From: Actimicrobium sp047621345
GTDB taxonomy: Bacteria > Pseudomonadota > Gammaproteobacteria > Burkholderiales > Burkholderiaceae_D
Direction: 5' to 3'
DNA: 64,000 nucleotides
Assembly (NCBI GenBank): GCA_047621345.1
Contig: JBLHLW010000008.1
Span: 1-64,000 of the forward strand
The notes under the pieces were generated by a model. The model had not been told where the DNA came from and searched no databases. It saw nothing but the letters and a program-made list of their open reading frames with translations. A program made the position numbers and the translations under genes. This document shows positions 41,575 through 49,693 of the stretch, piece by piece; positions within the stretch are counted from its first letter, which is position 1; each line of letters begins with the position of its first letter.

Positions 41575-42870
41575 TCAGGCCGCCACGCGCAGCGACTGCT
41601 GGCGCTCCAGCATCGCGATGGCTTGCGCTACGGCGAGGCCGGATTTCAGGCCGTCTTCATGGAAACCATAGCCAGTCCAGGCGCCGGCAAACCAGGTGTT
41701 GCGCACCCCTTGTAGTGACGGCAAACGTCCCTGCGCGCGGATCGCGGTTGCATCGAACACCGGATGCGCGTAGTCGTATTCGGCAATCACTTTGGCCGGA
41801 TCAGGTTCGTCGATCGGGTTGAGCGAGACGATGACCGGTGTTGTGAATGGCAGCGGCTGCAACTGGTTGATCAGGTAATGCACGCAGACCTTGGGCGTCT
41901 GGCTATTCTGGCTCTGGTAATTCCAGGCTGACCAGGTCTTGCGGCTGGCCGGCAGACAGCTGGCATCGGTATGCAGCACGGCGCGGTTCGGCTCGTAGCG
42001 CACAGCTGACAAGATGGCGTGCTCGGAAGCGCTGGCATCGGACAGCAAGGCCAGGCTCTGGTCGCTATGGCTGGCCAGCACGACATGTTCGAACTGGTGT
42101 TCACCGTCGTCAGTGCGGATCGAAATGTGCGTATCGGTGCCGTGCGGCATCCGGGTGATTTCGCGTACCGGCGTGTGTAGCGCGGTATGACCGATTTTTG
42201 CCAGCAACTTGTCGACGTACTGGCGCGCGCCACCCTTCACAGTTTGCCATTGCGGTCGGCCATTGACTTGCAGCAGGCCGTGGTTATGGCAAAAGCGCAC
42301 GAAGGTCGAGAGTGGGAACGCCAGCATCTGCTCGGTCGGACATGACCAGATGCATCCGGCCATTGGCAGTAAATACCAAGCGCGGAACTGCTCGGTGTAT
42401 TTGTTCTGAACGAGGAATTCGCCGAGCGAAATGCCGGTGGCAAGGTCGTCGCCGGCTAATGCCATCGCCGTGGTTTCGCGATTGAAACGCAGGATGTCGC
42501 GCAGCATGCCGATAAAGCGCGGGCTCAGCAAGTTGCGACGCTGGGCGAACACCGCATCGAGATTGCCGCCGGCCCATTCGAGCGTGCGCTTGCCCAGCGG
42601 CAGCTTGACCGAGAACGACATATCGGTGCCGACGGTCTCTACATCGAGTTCCTTGAACAAGGCCACGAGATTTGGATACGTTTTGTGGTTGAACACCAGA
42701 AACCCGGTATCTACGCCATAGGTATGTCCATCCAGCGTCACGTCGACGGTATGGGTATGGCCACCAAAATAATCATTGGCTTCAAACAGGGTGACATCAT
42801 GGCCGCCTTCGGACAGGCGGTAAGCGCATGACAAGCCAGAAATACCGGCACCTACAACAGCTATTTTCAT
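41575..42870 (-). CDS. FAD-dependent amine-oxidase-like oxidoreductase
   Basis: A 431-residue flavoprotein with the dinucleotide-binding MKIAVVGAGISGLSCAYRLSEGGHDVTLFEA at the N-terminus, a FGGHTHTVDV motif and a C-terminal FAD-contact segment (NTWFAGAWTGYGFHEDGLKSG). It belongs to the NAD(P)/FAD-dependent family found with DUF1365 and cfa-like genes; relatives act as acyl-chain desaturases in furan fatty acid synthesis in Rhodobacter, by my recollection. ATG 42870 has a caggaga ribosome site; the earlier frame opening at 42942 is in the promoter region. It is the first gene of the eight-gene operon. Confidence 0.9.
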   Translation of the reverse strand: MKIAVVGAGISGLSCAYRLSEGGHDVTLFEANDYFGGHTHTVDVTLDGHTYGVDTGFLVFNHKTYPNLVALFKELDVETVGTDMSFSVKLPLGKRTLEWAGGNLDAVFAQRRNLLSPRFIGMLRDILRFNRETTAMALAGDDLATGISLGEFLVQNKYTEQFRAWYLLPMAGCIWSCPTEQMLAFPLSTFVRFCHNHGLLQVNGRPQWQTVKGGARQYVDKLLAKIGHTALHTPVREITRMPHGTDTHISIRTDDGEHQFEHVVLASHSDQSLALLSDASASEHAILSAVRYEPNRAVLHTDASCLPASRKTWSAWNYQSQNSQTPKVCVHYLINQLQPLPFTTPVIVSLNPIDEPDPAKVIAEYDYAHPVFDATAIRAQGRLPSLQGVRNTWFAGAWTGYGFHEDGLKSGLAVAQAIAMLERQQSLRVAA

Positions 42871-42961
42871 GACGCGTCTCCTGCCCGAATAAGGTTTAAT
42901 AATTGCAATAGTCCTGCACAGTACTACGCACCGGCGGTCCAATCGGATTCACTGCAATTGG

Positions 42962-43552
42962 TTAGCCGGGCTGGCTTAGCGCTTTTTCGATGGCGTTCAC
43001 CAGGCTCGGGTTGCCGGGTTCGATCTCACTGGCAAAACTGGTGACGACCTTGCCGCTGCGGTCGATCAGATATTTGTGGAAATTCCATTGCGGCGTTTTC
43101 CCGGTGGTTTTAGCCAGCGCGGCATACAGCGGGTTGGCGTTGGGGCCGGTGACAACGGCTTTCGAAAACATCGGGAATTTCACGCCGTAAGTATTGAAAC
43201 AGAAGTCGGCAATTTCTTTGCTCGTCCCAGGCTCTTGCTTGCCGAAATCATTGGACGGGAAGCCCAGCACGACCAGGCCGCGTCCCTGATACTTGGCGTA
43301 GAGCGCTTCGAGGCCTTGGTATTGGGTGGTAAAGCCGCAGTAGCTGGCGGTATTGACGACGAGCGTGACCTTGCCGGCATATTGACAAAGGTTTTGTGGC
43401 GCCTCGTCTTGCAAGCGTTTAAATTGTTGTTGCAGCACGGCGGGACAGTTAGCGGGTGCCGCGGCCTGAGATTGCGCCTGTACGGCGGGCAGCAGGCCCG
43501 TTGCGGCGATGGCGAACAGCAAGCAGGCGATGATCCTTTGGCGCAAATTCAT
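42962..43552 (-). CDS. Glutathione peroxidase, exported
   Basis: A 196-residue thiol peroxidase that reduces hydroperoxides, with a signal peptide (IIACLLFAIAATGLLPAVQAQ), so it acts in the periplasm; most bacterial homologues are cytosolic. The catalytic Cys is in TASYCGFTTQYQGLEAL. FPSNDFGKQEPG and the QWNFHKYLIDRSG Trp-Asn complete the active site. The mature part has extra cysteines (NCPAV, NLCQY). It lies 91 bases upstream of the lipid-modification operon and is divergent from the photolyase, which suggests protection of membrane lipids from peroxidation. Confidence 0.93.
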   Translation of the reverse strand: MNLRQRIIACLLFAIAATGLLPAVQAQSQAAAPANCPAVLQQQFKRLQDEAPQNLCQYAGKVTLVVNTASYCGFTTQYQGLEALYAKYQGRGLVVLGFPSNDFGKQEPGTSKEIADFCFNTYGVKFPMFSKAVVTGPNANPLYAALAKTTGKTPQWNFHKYLIDRSGKVVTSFASEIEPGNPSLVNAIEKALSQPG

Positions 43553-43584
43553 GATTGTAGACTCGCTGGTATTATTCTAGGCTT

Positions 43585-43595
43585 GTTAGTCTAAC
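43585..43595. promoter_or_regulatory. Short palindrome between gpx and photolyase
   Basis: GTTAGTCTAAC is a perfect 11-base inverted repeat in the 167-base divergent region of the glutathione peroxidase and photolyase genes. It is short and could occur by chance. It does not match the TGTACA-type boxes reported for LitR/CarH light regulators as I remember them. Promoters for the two genes must lie in this region but are not obvious. Confidence 0.3.
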
Positions 43596-43719
43596 TGATT
43601 TTTCAACCCTACTTCGACCGCGTGATCTGGCGCTGGCCTCGGGTGTCTGGTAGCCCTCTTTGTCATAGGACGTGAAAGGCACTCCTGATGGATAACTCTT
43701 CTTTTTTCGTGGCAGTGCC

Positions 43720-45258
43720 ATGATGCGCCGGCTGGTTCTGGTGCTGGGCGATCAGCTCTCGATGGACAATCCGGCATTGGCGGATTTTGATCCGCAACGG
43801 GATGTGGTGGTCATGATCGAGGCTGCGAGCGAAGGCATGGCGGTGTGGTCGCACAAGGCGCGCATCACGCTATTTTTGTCGGCAATGCGGCATTTTGCGC
43901 TGGCGCTGGGTGAGCGCGGCTGGCCTTTCATTTATGTGAAGCTCGATGACGCGCTGCCGGGCGATTTTGCGGCCCGCCTTGGCGCGGTACTGGCCGAACA
44001 TCAGCCGCTGTCACTGTACGTGGCAGAGCCGGGCGAATGGCGTATGCAGCAACTGCTGGAGCAGGTCTGTGTCACTGCACAGACGCCATTGCGGATCATC
44101 GACGATACCCATTTCCTGTGCAGTCGTAGCGAATTCGCGACCTGGGCAAAAGGCAAAAAAGAATTGCGCATGGAGTTCTTTTATCGCGTGATGCGCAAGA
44201 AGCACCGGGTCCTGATGAAGGACGATCAGCCCGAAGGAGGCGAGTGGAATTACGACGCCGAGAACCGCAGTGCATTTCCGAAACGCACCGGTCCCGGCGT
44301 GATTCCTGCACCGGCCAGTTTCGCACCCGATGCCATCACGCGGGAGGTCATCGCGTTAGTCGACACGGAGTTCGCCGATCACCCGGGCAGCACCGATCAT
44401 TTCATCTGGCCAGTCGATAGGGCTCAAGCTCTGCAGGCCTTGCAGGCATTCATTGCGACCCGACTGACTGGCTTTGGTACCTATCAGGATGCGATGTGGA
44501 CTGACACGCCGTTCGGCTGGCATGCGCTGCTCTCGAGTAGTTTGAACTTGCATTTGCTGTCGCCCATCGAAGTGATCGCCGCTGCCGAAGCCGCTTATCT
44601 TAGCGGGGCTGTGCCGTTGGCCAGCGCAGAAGGATTCATTCGTCAGGTGCTCGGCTGGCGGGAATTTATTCGCGGTGTCTACTGGCTCGACATGCCCGGC
44701 ATGAAGCAGGCGAATCACTATGATCACCAGCGCGCGCTGCCGGGTTTCTATTGGACCGGTGACACCGGCATGGCGTGCATGAAAGATGCGATCGGCCAGA
44801 CGCTTGCGCATGGCTATGCGCATCACATCCAGCGTCTGATGGTGACTGGCAATTTTGCCTTGCTGGCAGAATTGTCGCCCCAGCAAGTAAGTGACTGGTA
44901 CCTGGCGGTATATGTCGACGCCGTCGAATGGGTTGAGTTACCGAACGTGGCAGGGATGGCATTGCATGCGTTGGGCAACCGTTTTACCAGCAAGCCGTAT
45001 ATCTCAAGCGGGGCCTACATCAAGCGCCAGAGTAACTACTGCAGCGGTTGCCGGTATGATCCTGCACAACGACTTGGTGCACGTGCCTGTCCGTTCACGA
45101 CGCTGTACTGGAACTTCATCGATAAACACGAAGCGACATTGGTCGGCAATCCGCGTACGGCGCTGATGGCGAAAAACATTACCCGATTATCTGGCGAGGA
45201 GCGTGCTGAAATTCGGGTGCTGGCAGCCAGCATGTTGGATCGGCTCGACACATTGTAA
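43720..45258 (+). CDS. Fe-S cluster photolyase / cryptochrome (PhrB/CryB type)
   Basis: A 512-residue protein of the iron-sulfur bacterial cryptochrome-photolyase class, which repairs (6-4) photoproducts with FAD and light. It starts RRLVLVLGDQLSMDNPAL and has the GFGTYQDAM segment, FIRQVLGWREFIRGVYW and AHGYAHHIQRLMVTGNFALL. Four cysteines, C353, C441, C444 and C457, reproduce the 4Fe-4S spacing of Agrobacterium PhrB (C350, C438, C441, C454). Two ATGs in tandem at 43720 and 43723 lack a clear ribosome site. It is divergent from the peroxidase and lipid operon, pointing to a photo-oxidative stress cluster. Confidence 0.93.
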   Translation: MMRRLVLVLGDQLSMDNPALADFDPQRDVVVMIEAASEGMAVWSHKARITLFLSAMRHFALALGERGWPFIYVKLDDALPGDFAARLGAVLAEHQPLSLYVAEPGEWRMQQLLEQVCVTAQTPLRIIDDTHFLCSRSEFATWAKGKKELRMEFFYRVMRKKHRVLMKDDQPEGGEWNYDAENRSAFPKRTGPGVIPAPASFAPDAITREVIALVDTEFADHPGSTDHFIWPVDRAQALQALQAFIATRLTGFGTYQDAMWTDTPFGWHALLSSSLNLHLLSPIEVIAAAEAAYLSGAVPLASAEGFIRQVLGWREFIRGVYWLDMPGMKQANHYDHQRALPGFYWTGDTGMACMKDAIGQTLAHGYAHHIQRLMVTGNFALLAELSPQQVSDWYLAVYVDAVEWVELPNVAGMALHALGNRFTSKPYISSGAYIKRQSNYCSGCRYDPAQRLGARACPFTTLYWNFIDKHEATLVGNPRTALMAKNITRLSGEERAEIRVLAASMLDRLDTL

Positions 45259-45379
45259 GGTCGAGGCGTCGGTAAGTTTGGGTAGCCTGAAAGGACTTCT
45301 GGTACGCACTCCGCTGCGCTTGTCGCAGACGCATTTGTTGGTAAAATCGGTTAGTTACTTCATTTTTATTAAGGCACTT

Positions 45380-46231
45380 ATGCTGTATCCAGAATTGTTT
45401 AAATCGCTCGAGCAAGTCCGCTGGAACATGGATACTGATGTTCCATGGGATAAGTTCGATGCGTCGAAACTCACGGACGAGCAAGCCCAGACGATCCGTA
45501 TGAACGCGATTACCGAGTGGTCGGCGTTGCCGGCTACCGAGATGTTCTTGCGTGATAATCGCGGCGATAGTGACTTTTCTGCCTTCATGTCGGTCTGGTT
45601 CTTTGAAGAGCAAAAGCATTCGCTGGTGTTGATGGAATATCTGCGCCGCTTCCGTCCGGAATTCGTGCCGACCGAAGCCGAGCTGGATAACGTCCGCTTT
45701 GAATTCGATCCGGCACCAGCACTCGAAACGCTGATGATGCATTTCTGCGGCGAGATCCGGCTCAACCATTGGTACCGCTGCGCTTCTGACTGGCATACCG
45801 AACCGGTCATCAAGCAAATTTACAAGATGATCAGCCAGGATGAAGCGCGCCATGGCGGCGCTTACTTGCGCTACATGAAAAAGGCATTGGGGGTTTCTGG
45901 TGATTCGGCACGCGCAGCGTTTGCCAAGATTGGCGTGTTGATGGCATCGGCCCGACGCACCGAAAAGCCTTTGCATCCGACGAACCTGCATGTGAACCAG
46001 TCCTTGTTTCCGAACGATACGGTGCAGTCGCGCTTGCCGGACCCGGATTGGCTGGAGCACTGGCTCGATGGCCAGATCAAGTTTGATGGCGAATGGGAAA
46101 AGAAGGTCGTTGACCGTATTCTGCACAACATGTCACTGCTGTTCGAGCGTAGCTTTACCACGGTGCAGGAGCTCAACCGCTACCGCAAGGAAGTCATCAA
46201 CCGTATGGCGTTGCCGGTTGCCACTAGCTGA
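45380..46231 (+). CDS. Ferritin-like diiron protein, acyl-ACP desaturase-like
   Basis: A 283-residue cytosolic four-helix-bundle protein. Iron ligands are visible in FFEEQKHSLVLMEYL (E-x-x-H), CGEIRLNHWYR (Glu) and ISQDEARHGGAYLRYM (E-x-x-H), the pattern of the acyl-ACP desaturase and ferritin-like superfamily. Substrate is unknown; an acyl-chain desaturase or an oxygenase are both possible. ATG 45380 follows an aagg ribosome site; the frame extends back to 45203 through unlikely sequence overlapping the photolyase gene. It lies 121 bases after the photolyase on the same strand and ends in a strong terminator. Confidence 0.82.
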   Translation: MLYPELFKSLEQVRWNMDTDVPWDKFDASKLTDEQAQTIRMNAITEWSALPATEMFLRDNRGDSDFSAFMSVWFFEEQKHSLVLMEYLRRFRPEFVPTEAELDNVRFEFDPAPALETLMMHFCGEIRLNHWYRCASDWHTEPVIKQIYKMISQDEARHGGAYLRYMKKALGVSGDSARAAFAKIGVLMASARRTEKPLHPTNLHVNQSLFPNDTVQSRLPDPDWLEHWLDGQIKFDGEWEKKVVDRILHNMSLLFERSFTTVQELNRYRKEVINRMALPVATS

Positions 46232-46251
46232 CTGATTCGTGATGTATCGAT

Positions 46252-46279
46252 AGCCGCAAGAATTATTTGCGGCTTTTTT
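46252..46279 (+). terminator. Intrinsic terminator after the diiron protein gene
   Basis: AGCCGCAA (46252-46259) and TTGCGGCT (46267-46274) form a perfect 8-base-pair stem with a seven-base AT-rich loop and a run of T to 46279. It separates this gene from the heptose adenylyltransferase gene that starts 21 bases later. Confidence 0.9.
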
Positions 46280-46300
46280 ATTCCTGACAGGAGACTGGTC

Positions 46301-46789
46301 ATGTCCGATTTCGAGCACAAAATTTGCCGCCGTACCGAACTCGCTTCGCGCATTGCGCATCTTGCTCAACCTGTCGTGATGACCAATGGCGTCTTCGACA
46401 TTCTGCATCGCGGTCATGTCACTTATCTGGCGCAGGCCCGCGCACTCGGCGCGTCGCTGGTGGTGGCGGTCAATACCGATGCCTCGGTCAAGCGCCTTGG
46501 CAAGGGGAGTGACCGTCCACTCAATCACTGTCCTGACAGGATGGCCGTCATTGCCGCCCTGGAGTCGGTGTGTCTGGTGGTGGCGTTCGATGAAGATACG
46601 GCGCTCGAAGTGGTGCGGGAGGCGCATCCGGGTATCTACGCCAAAGGCGGCGATTACGACATGGAGACGATACCTGAAGGCAAGGAAGTCCTGGCCTACG
46701 GCGGCAAAGCGATCGCCATCGACTTCAAGCATGACCGTTCAACGACGCAATTGCTATCGAAGGTCAGGCAAGCACCGGAAGAGCTATAG
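46301..46789 (+). CDS. rfaE2: D-glycero-beta-D-manno-heptose 1-phosphate adenylyltransferase
   Basis: A 162-residue nucleotidyltransferase that makes ADP-heptose from heptose 1-phosphate for the LPS inner core. The cytidylyltransferase-like signature is present: VVMTNGVFDILHRGHVTYLAQA with the H-x-G-H motif, VAVNTDASVKRLGKG and the DRMAVIAALESVCLV segment. It is the stand-alone adenylyltransferase, separate from the kinase domain that is fused to it in E. coli HldE. ATG 46301 follows a caggaga ribosome site. Other heptose genes are not nearby. It converges on the copper-chaperone gene. Confidence 0.96.
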   Translation: MSDFEHKICRRTELASRIAHLAQPVVMTNGVFDILHRGHVTYLAQARALGASLVVAVNTDASVKRLGKGSDRPLNHCPDRMAVIAALESVCLVVAFDEDTALEVVREAHPGIYAKGGDYDMETIPEGKEVLAYGGKAIAIDFKHDRSTTQLLSKVRQAPEEL

Positions 46790-46794
46790 CGCGC

Positions 46795-47238
46795 TTAATA
46801 GGTGGCGGTCAGTGCGCCGACTTCGATCTGCGCATCGATAGTGCCGGCCTTGTCGAAAGTCAGGCGCAGCGGGACTGCCTGACCCTCGACAAGTGGCCGT
46901 TTCAGGCCGATCAACATCACGTGATGGCCGTCGCCTGGCGCCATCGTTAGCGTGGTGTTTGCGGCAATCGCGACATTTTTCACCTCACGCATTTTCATGA
47001 TATTGCCGGTCATCGACATGGTGTGTAGTTCGGCCGATGCGGCGATCGGTGTCGTGATACGCAGCAGTTTGTCGGCGGTAGCACCATTATTTTTGATAGT
47101 CAGATAGATGGCGGCAGACGGTTGGCCGGGAGCCGAAGCGCGTGCGATTGCACGGCTAATGTCGATCGATGACTCCGCAGCAAAGGTGTTGCCCGTGAGA
47201 GCTGTTGCGGCAAGGAAAAATAGGGTAGACAGGCGCAT
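46795..47238 (-). CDS. Periplasmic copper chaperone PCu(A)C
   Basis: A 147-residue exported protein with signal peptide MRLSTLFFLAATALTGNTFAA. The copper(I)-binding His-Met set is in ELHTMSMTGNIMKMREV and PGDGHHVMLIGLKRPL, the H-x-M pattern of the PCu(A)C (DUF461) family. In other bacteria it delivers copper to the CuA site of cytochrome oxidase with SCO proteins, which fits the oxidase locus about 2.5 kb away. ATG 47238 follows an aaggact ribosome site. It lies downstream of trmL on the same strand. Confidence 0.93.
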   Translation of the reverse strand: MRLSTLFFLAATALTGNTFAAESSIDISRAIARASAPGQPSAAIYLTIKNNGATADKLLRITTPIAASAELHTMSMTGNIMKMREVKNVAIAANTTLTMAPGDGHHVMLIGLKRPLVEGQAVPLRLTFDKAGTIDAQIEVGALTATY

Positions 47239-47270
47239 TGAGAGTCCTTGGTTAGCGAGGGAAATTGTCA

Positions 47271-47741
47271 TCATGCACCACCGGCATAGCCGTTCTGGCG
47301 CCATGCTTCGTAGACAACAACAGCAACCGTATTCGACAGGTTCAGGCTGCGGTTATCGGGCTGCATCGGCAAGCGAATGCGCTGATCCGGCGGAAAGGAT
47401 GCGCGTAATGCCGGGTCGAGTCCTTTGGTTTCAGAGCCGAATACGAATACATCGCCGGCGCGGAATTGGCTGTTCGCGAAGGGTGCCGATCCATGCGTGG
47501 TCAGTGCAAACATGCGCGCTGGATCTGGCTGCAAAGTGGCAATGAAATGGGCCCAGTCGGGATGTACCTGCATCGTTGCGTAATCGTGATAGTCGAGGCC
47601 GGCACGGCGCATCTTGGCATCGTCAAGGGGAAAGCCCAGCGGCTCGATCAGGTGCAGTTGCGCGCCGGTGTTCGCGCACAGCCGGATGATGTTGCCGGTG
47701 TTGGGGGGGATTTCAGGTTCGACCAATACGACATGAAACAT
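47271..47741 (-). CDS. trmL: tRNA (cytidine(34)-2'-O)-methyltransferase
   Basis: A 156-residue SPOUT-knot methyltransferase that modifies the wobble base of leucine tRNAs. It has the VVLVEPEIPPNTGNIIRLCANTGAQLHLI start, FVFGSETKGLDPAL and the C-terminal trefoil-knot SAM segment IRLPMQPDNRSLNLSNTVAVVVYE. ATG 47741 begins right at the conserved N-terminus; the longer open frame overlaps comF. It lies 19 bases downstream of comF and 32 bases upstream of the copper chaperone gene, probably on one transcript. Confidence 0.96.
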   Translation of the reverse strand: MFHVVLVEPEIPPNTGNIIRLCANTGAQLHLIEPLGFPLDDAKMRRAGLDYHDYATMQVHPDWAHFIATLQPDPARMFALTTHGSAPFANSQFRAGDVFVFGSETKGLDPALRASFPPDQRIRLPMQPDNRSLNLSNTVAVVVYEAWRQNGYAGGA

Positions 47742-47760
47742 GGAGTCCTTGAGATAAAAA

Positions 47761-48573
47761 TTAGCGGGGCGGCGTACGTGCAAACACCAGATTGGTGACG
47801 CGGCGTGCACCGGAGCGCTTCAGTGTCAATGCAAGCTCGTTGAGCGTTGCACCGGTGGTCATGACATCGTCGACCACGCCGACATGCTGTCCACTCACCG
47901 TCTCTATGAGCGACTCCGTTACGACGAATGCAGCCCGCAGATTGTGGTGTCGCTGCTGTGCCGGCATCGCGGCTTGTGCTTCGGTATCGCGCACCCTCAT
48001 TAGCAGACTTGGTAAAAGCGGAAGTGTAAGCGAACGCGCCAGTGGTCGTGCAATTTCTAGTGCCTGATTGTAGCCGCGCTCGATCAGTCTCTTTGGTCCG
48101 AGGGGAACCGGTGCGAGCAGATCGGGCCAGTCACTGTGATCGAGTAGGCTGGTGCGCATCGCGTCCTTGATTAAATTCCCGAACAGCGATGCCAGTGGCA
48201 ATGCGGCACCGAATTTCAGGGCGAGCACCAACTGATCGATCGGAGCCTGATAGTCGGCGGCGACAATGGTGGCATCGAAGGCGGGCGGATTGCGCAGGCA
48301 GGCGCCGCACACTGGCGCAGCCGCTGTCGGCAGCGCGCAGTGCCGACAGCGTTGTGCCGTGTGTTGAAAGAATTGCGCCTTGCACGGCTCGCACAAGATG
48401 CCCGGTGCCGTTAGTCCGCATAAGGCACAGTCCGATGGAAGCAGCGTTGACAGCGCGGTTCCGCCAATCAGTAGTCGATGCTTTAGGTGCCATTTCAGGG
48501 AAGCAAAAAAATGACTGAGCGTGTAAACTCCAAAAGATTCATTCCCCTCGTGGTCAGGTATTTTTTGTGACAT
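47761..48573 (-). CDS. comF: ComF family phosphoribosyltransferase-like protein
   Basis: A protein of about 270 residues. An N-terminal double zinc ribbon (DCALCGLTAPGILCEPCKAQF, then QRCRHCALPTAAAPVCGACL) precedes a phosphoribosyltransferase-fold domain with LAPVPLGPKRLIERGYNQALEIA and the GVVDDVMTTGATLNE PRPP-type loop. ComF proteins aid DNA uptake in competent bacteria; a role with the type IV pilus genes of this window is possible but they are far away. The start is uncertain: ATG 48573 overlaps the divergent bioC start, and later starts are possible. Confidence 0.9.
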   Translation of the reverse strand: MSQKIPDHEGNESFGVYTLSHFFASLKWHLKHRLLIGGTALSTLLPSDCALCGLTAPGILCEPCKAQFFQHTAQRCRHCALPTAAAPVCGACLRNPPAFDATIVAADYQAPIDQLVLALKFGAALPLASLFGNLIKDAMRTSLLDHSDWPDLLAPVPLGPKRLIERGYNQALEIARPLARSLTLPLLPSLLMRVRDTEAQAAMPAQQRHHNLRAAFVVTESLIETVSGQHVGVVDDVMTTGATLNELALTLKRSGARRVTNLVFARTPPR

Positions 48574-49499
48574 CAGACTCCTCCGTATCCCCAAAAAAAC
48601 AGAGCGCACCAATTGATCTCGATTACGTGCGGCGTCTGTTTGCCCGTCCGCCCCGACTGATCGAGTCGGATTTTTTGCGCCGCGAGATCGCCGCGCGGAT
48701 GCAGGAAAGACTGGCGCTCGTCAGGCTGACGCCGCTGCGCGTGCTGGATGCGGGTTGTGGCGAGGGGGCAGACTTGCTGCCGCTGCAGAAGCGTTATCCG
48801 GCCGCGCAAGTGCTCGGTATCGATGCTGCCGCTGCGATGGTGCAAAAAGCACGGGCCATTCAGGGTGCTGCTTCGTCGGCGCTCAATAAATTGATGGCGC
48901 AATGGCTGCCGGTACGCCCTACCGGTGCGGCAATGCTGTGTGGTGATTTTGCCCAGTTGCCGGTCGCTCCTCAATCCCTTGACTTGATATGGTCCAACCT
49001 TGCACTGCACTGGCATCCCACTCCCGATCAAGTGTTTGCCGAGTGGCGGCGCGTATTGCGGGTTGATGGCTTGCTGATGTTTTCGTGTTTCGGGCCGGAT
49101 ACGTTCAAGCAGTTGCGCAGTGCGTTTGCGGCGGTCGATCCGAGTCCGCATATCTTGCCCTTCGTTGATATGCACGATTTTGGCGACATGCTTGTTGAGG
49201 CCGGTTTCTCGACGCCGGTGATGGATATGGAGACGATCACGGTCACGTATCGATCGATCGACAAACTGCTGGCCGAGGTGAAGGCGCTGGGCGGCAATCC
49301 ACTGGCTACCCGTTCGCGTGGCCTGACCGGGCGTCGGCGCTGGCAGAAAATGAAAGATCAACTGGAGCAATTGCGTGAGCCCGATGGGACAATCGCGCTC
49401 ACTTTCGAAGTGATCTATGGTCATGCTTTTCGTCCGGCACCTAAAAAAAATTCCCGCGGAGAATCGATTGTGCAACTGGATTTTCCACCGCGACGGTAA
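48567..49499 (+). CDS. bioC: BioC-like malonyl-ACP O-methyltransferase
   Basis: A 310-residue SAM-dependent methyltransferase. VLDAGCGEGADLLPL is the SAM loop, followed by GIDAAAAMVQKAR, LDLIWSNLALHWHPTPDQVFAEWRRVL and SCFGPDTFKQLRSAF, all typical of BioC, which masks malonyl-ACP at the start of biotin synthesis. The C-terminal RSRGLTGRRRWQKM segment also fits. GTG 48567 is the most likely start. No bioF, bioA, bioD or bioB gene lies adjacent, so the biotin assignment rests on motifs alone. It is divergent from comF with overlapping 5' ends. Confidence 0.85.
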   Translation: MTSDSSVSPKKQSAPIDLDYVRRLFARPPRLIESDFLRREIAARMQERLALVRLTPLRVLDAGCGEGADLLPLQKRYPAAQVLGIDAAAAMVQKARAIQGAASSALNKLMAQWLPVRPTGAAMLCGDFAQLPVAPQSLDLIWSNLALHWHPTPDQVFAEWRRVLRVDGLLMFSCFGPDTFKQLRSAFAAVDPSPHILPFVDMHDFGDMLVEAGFSTPVMDMETITVTYRSIDKLLAEVKALGGNPLATRSRGLTGRRRWQKMKDQLEQLREPDGTIALTFEVIYGHAFRPAPKKNSRGESIVQLDFPPRR

Positions 49500-49608
49500 A
49501 AAAGTCTCATGCCGTGTTGTTTAAAATGGACCACCGAGGCCCGCTCGAGATGGGCTGAGCATTGGTGGAGTGCCGGTTGTGCGGGGCGTAATCGTGCAGT
49601 TATTCCGC

Positions 49609-49638
49609 TTGATACGGAGGCGAATTCCGACATATACT
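49609..49638 (+). promoter_or_regulatory. Predicted sigma-70 promoter of the cytochrome oxidase operon
   Basis: TTGATA (49609-49614) and TATACT (49633-49638) are separated by 18 bases, a near-consensus pair 55 bases before the DUF2244 start codon. Further upstream, 49528-49566 contains an imperfect hairpin (CCACCGAGGCCC with GGGCT...GGTGG) of unknown meaning. Confidence 0.7.
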
Positions 49639-49693
49639 TCGTCGGTTTTTCGATGTGGCTATTGAGTGCGATCATAAATCTGAGGTTAGTGCC

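Noticed and set aside
42871..42961. ECF/ChrR-type promoter before the FAD gene
   Set aside because: The minus strand has TGAATCC followed by CGTA at 16 bases, which is only a loose match to such promoters and too weak to list as a feature.
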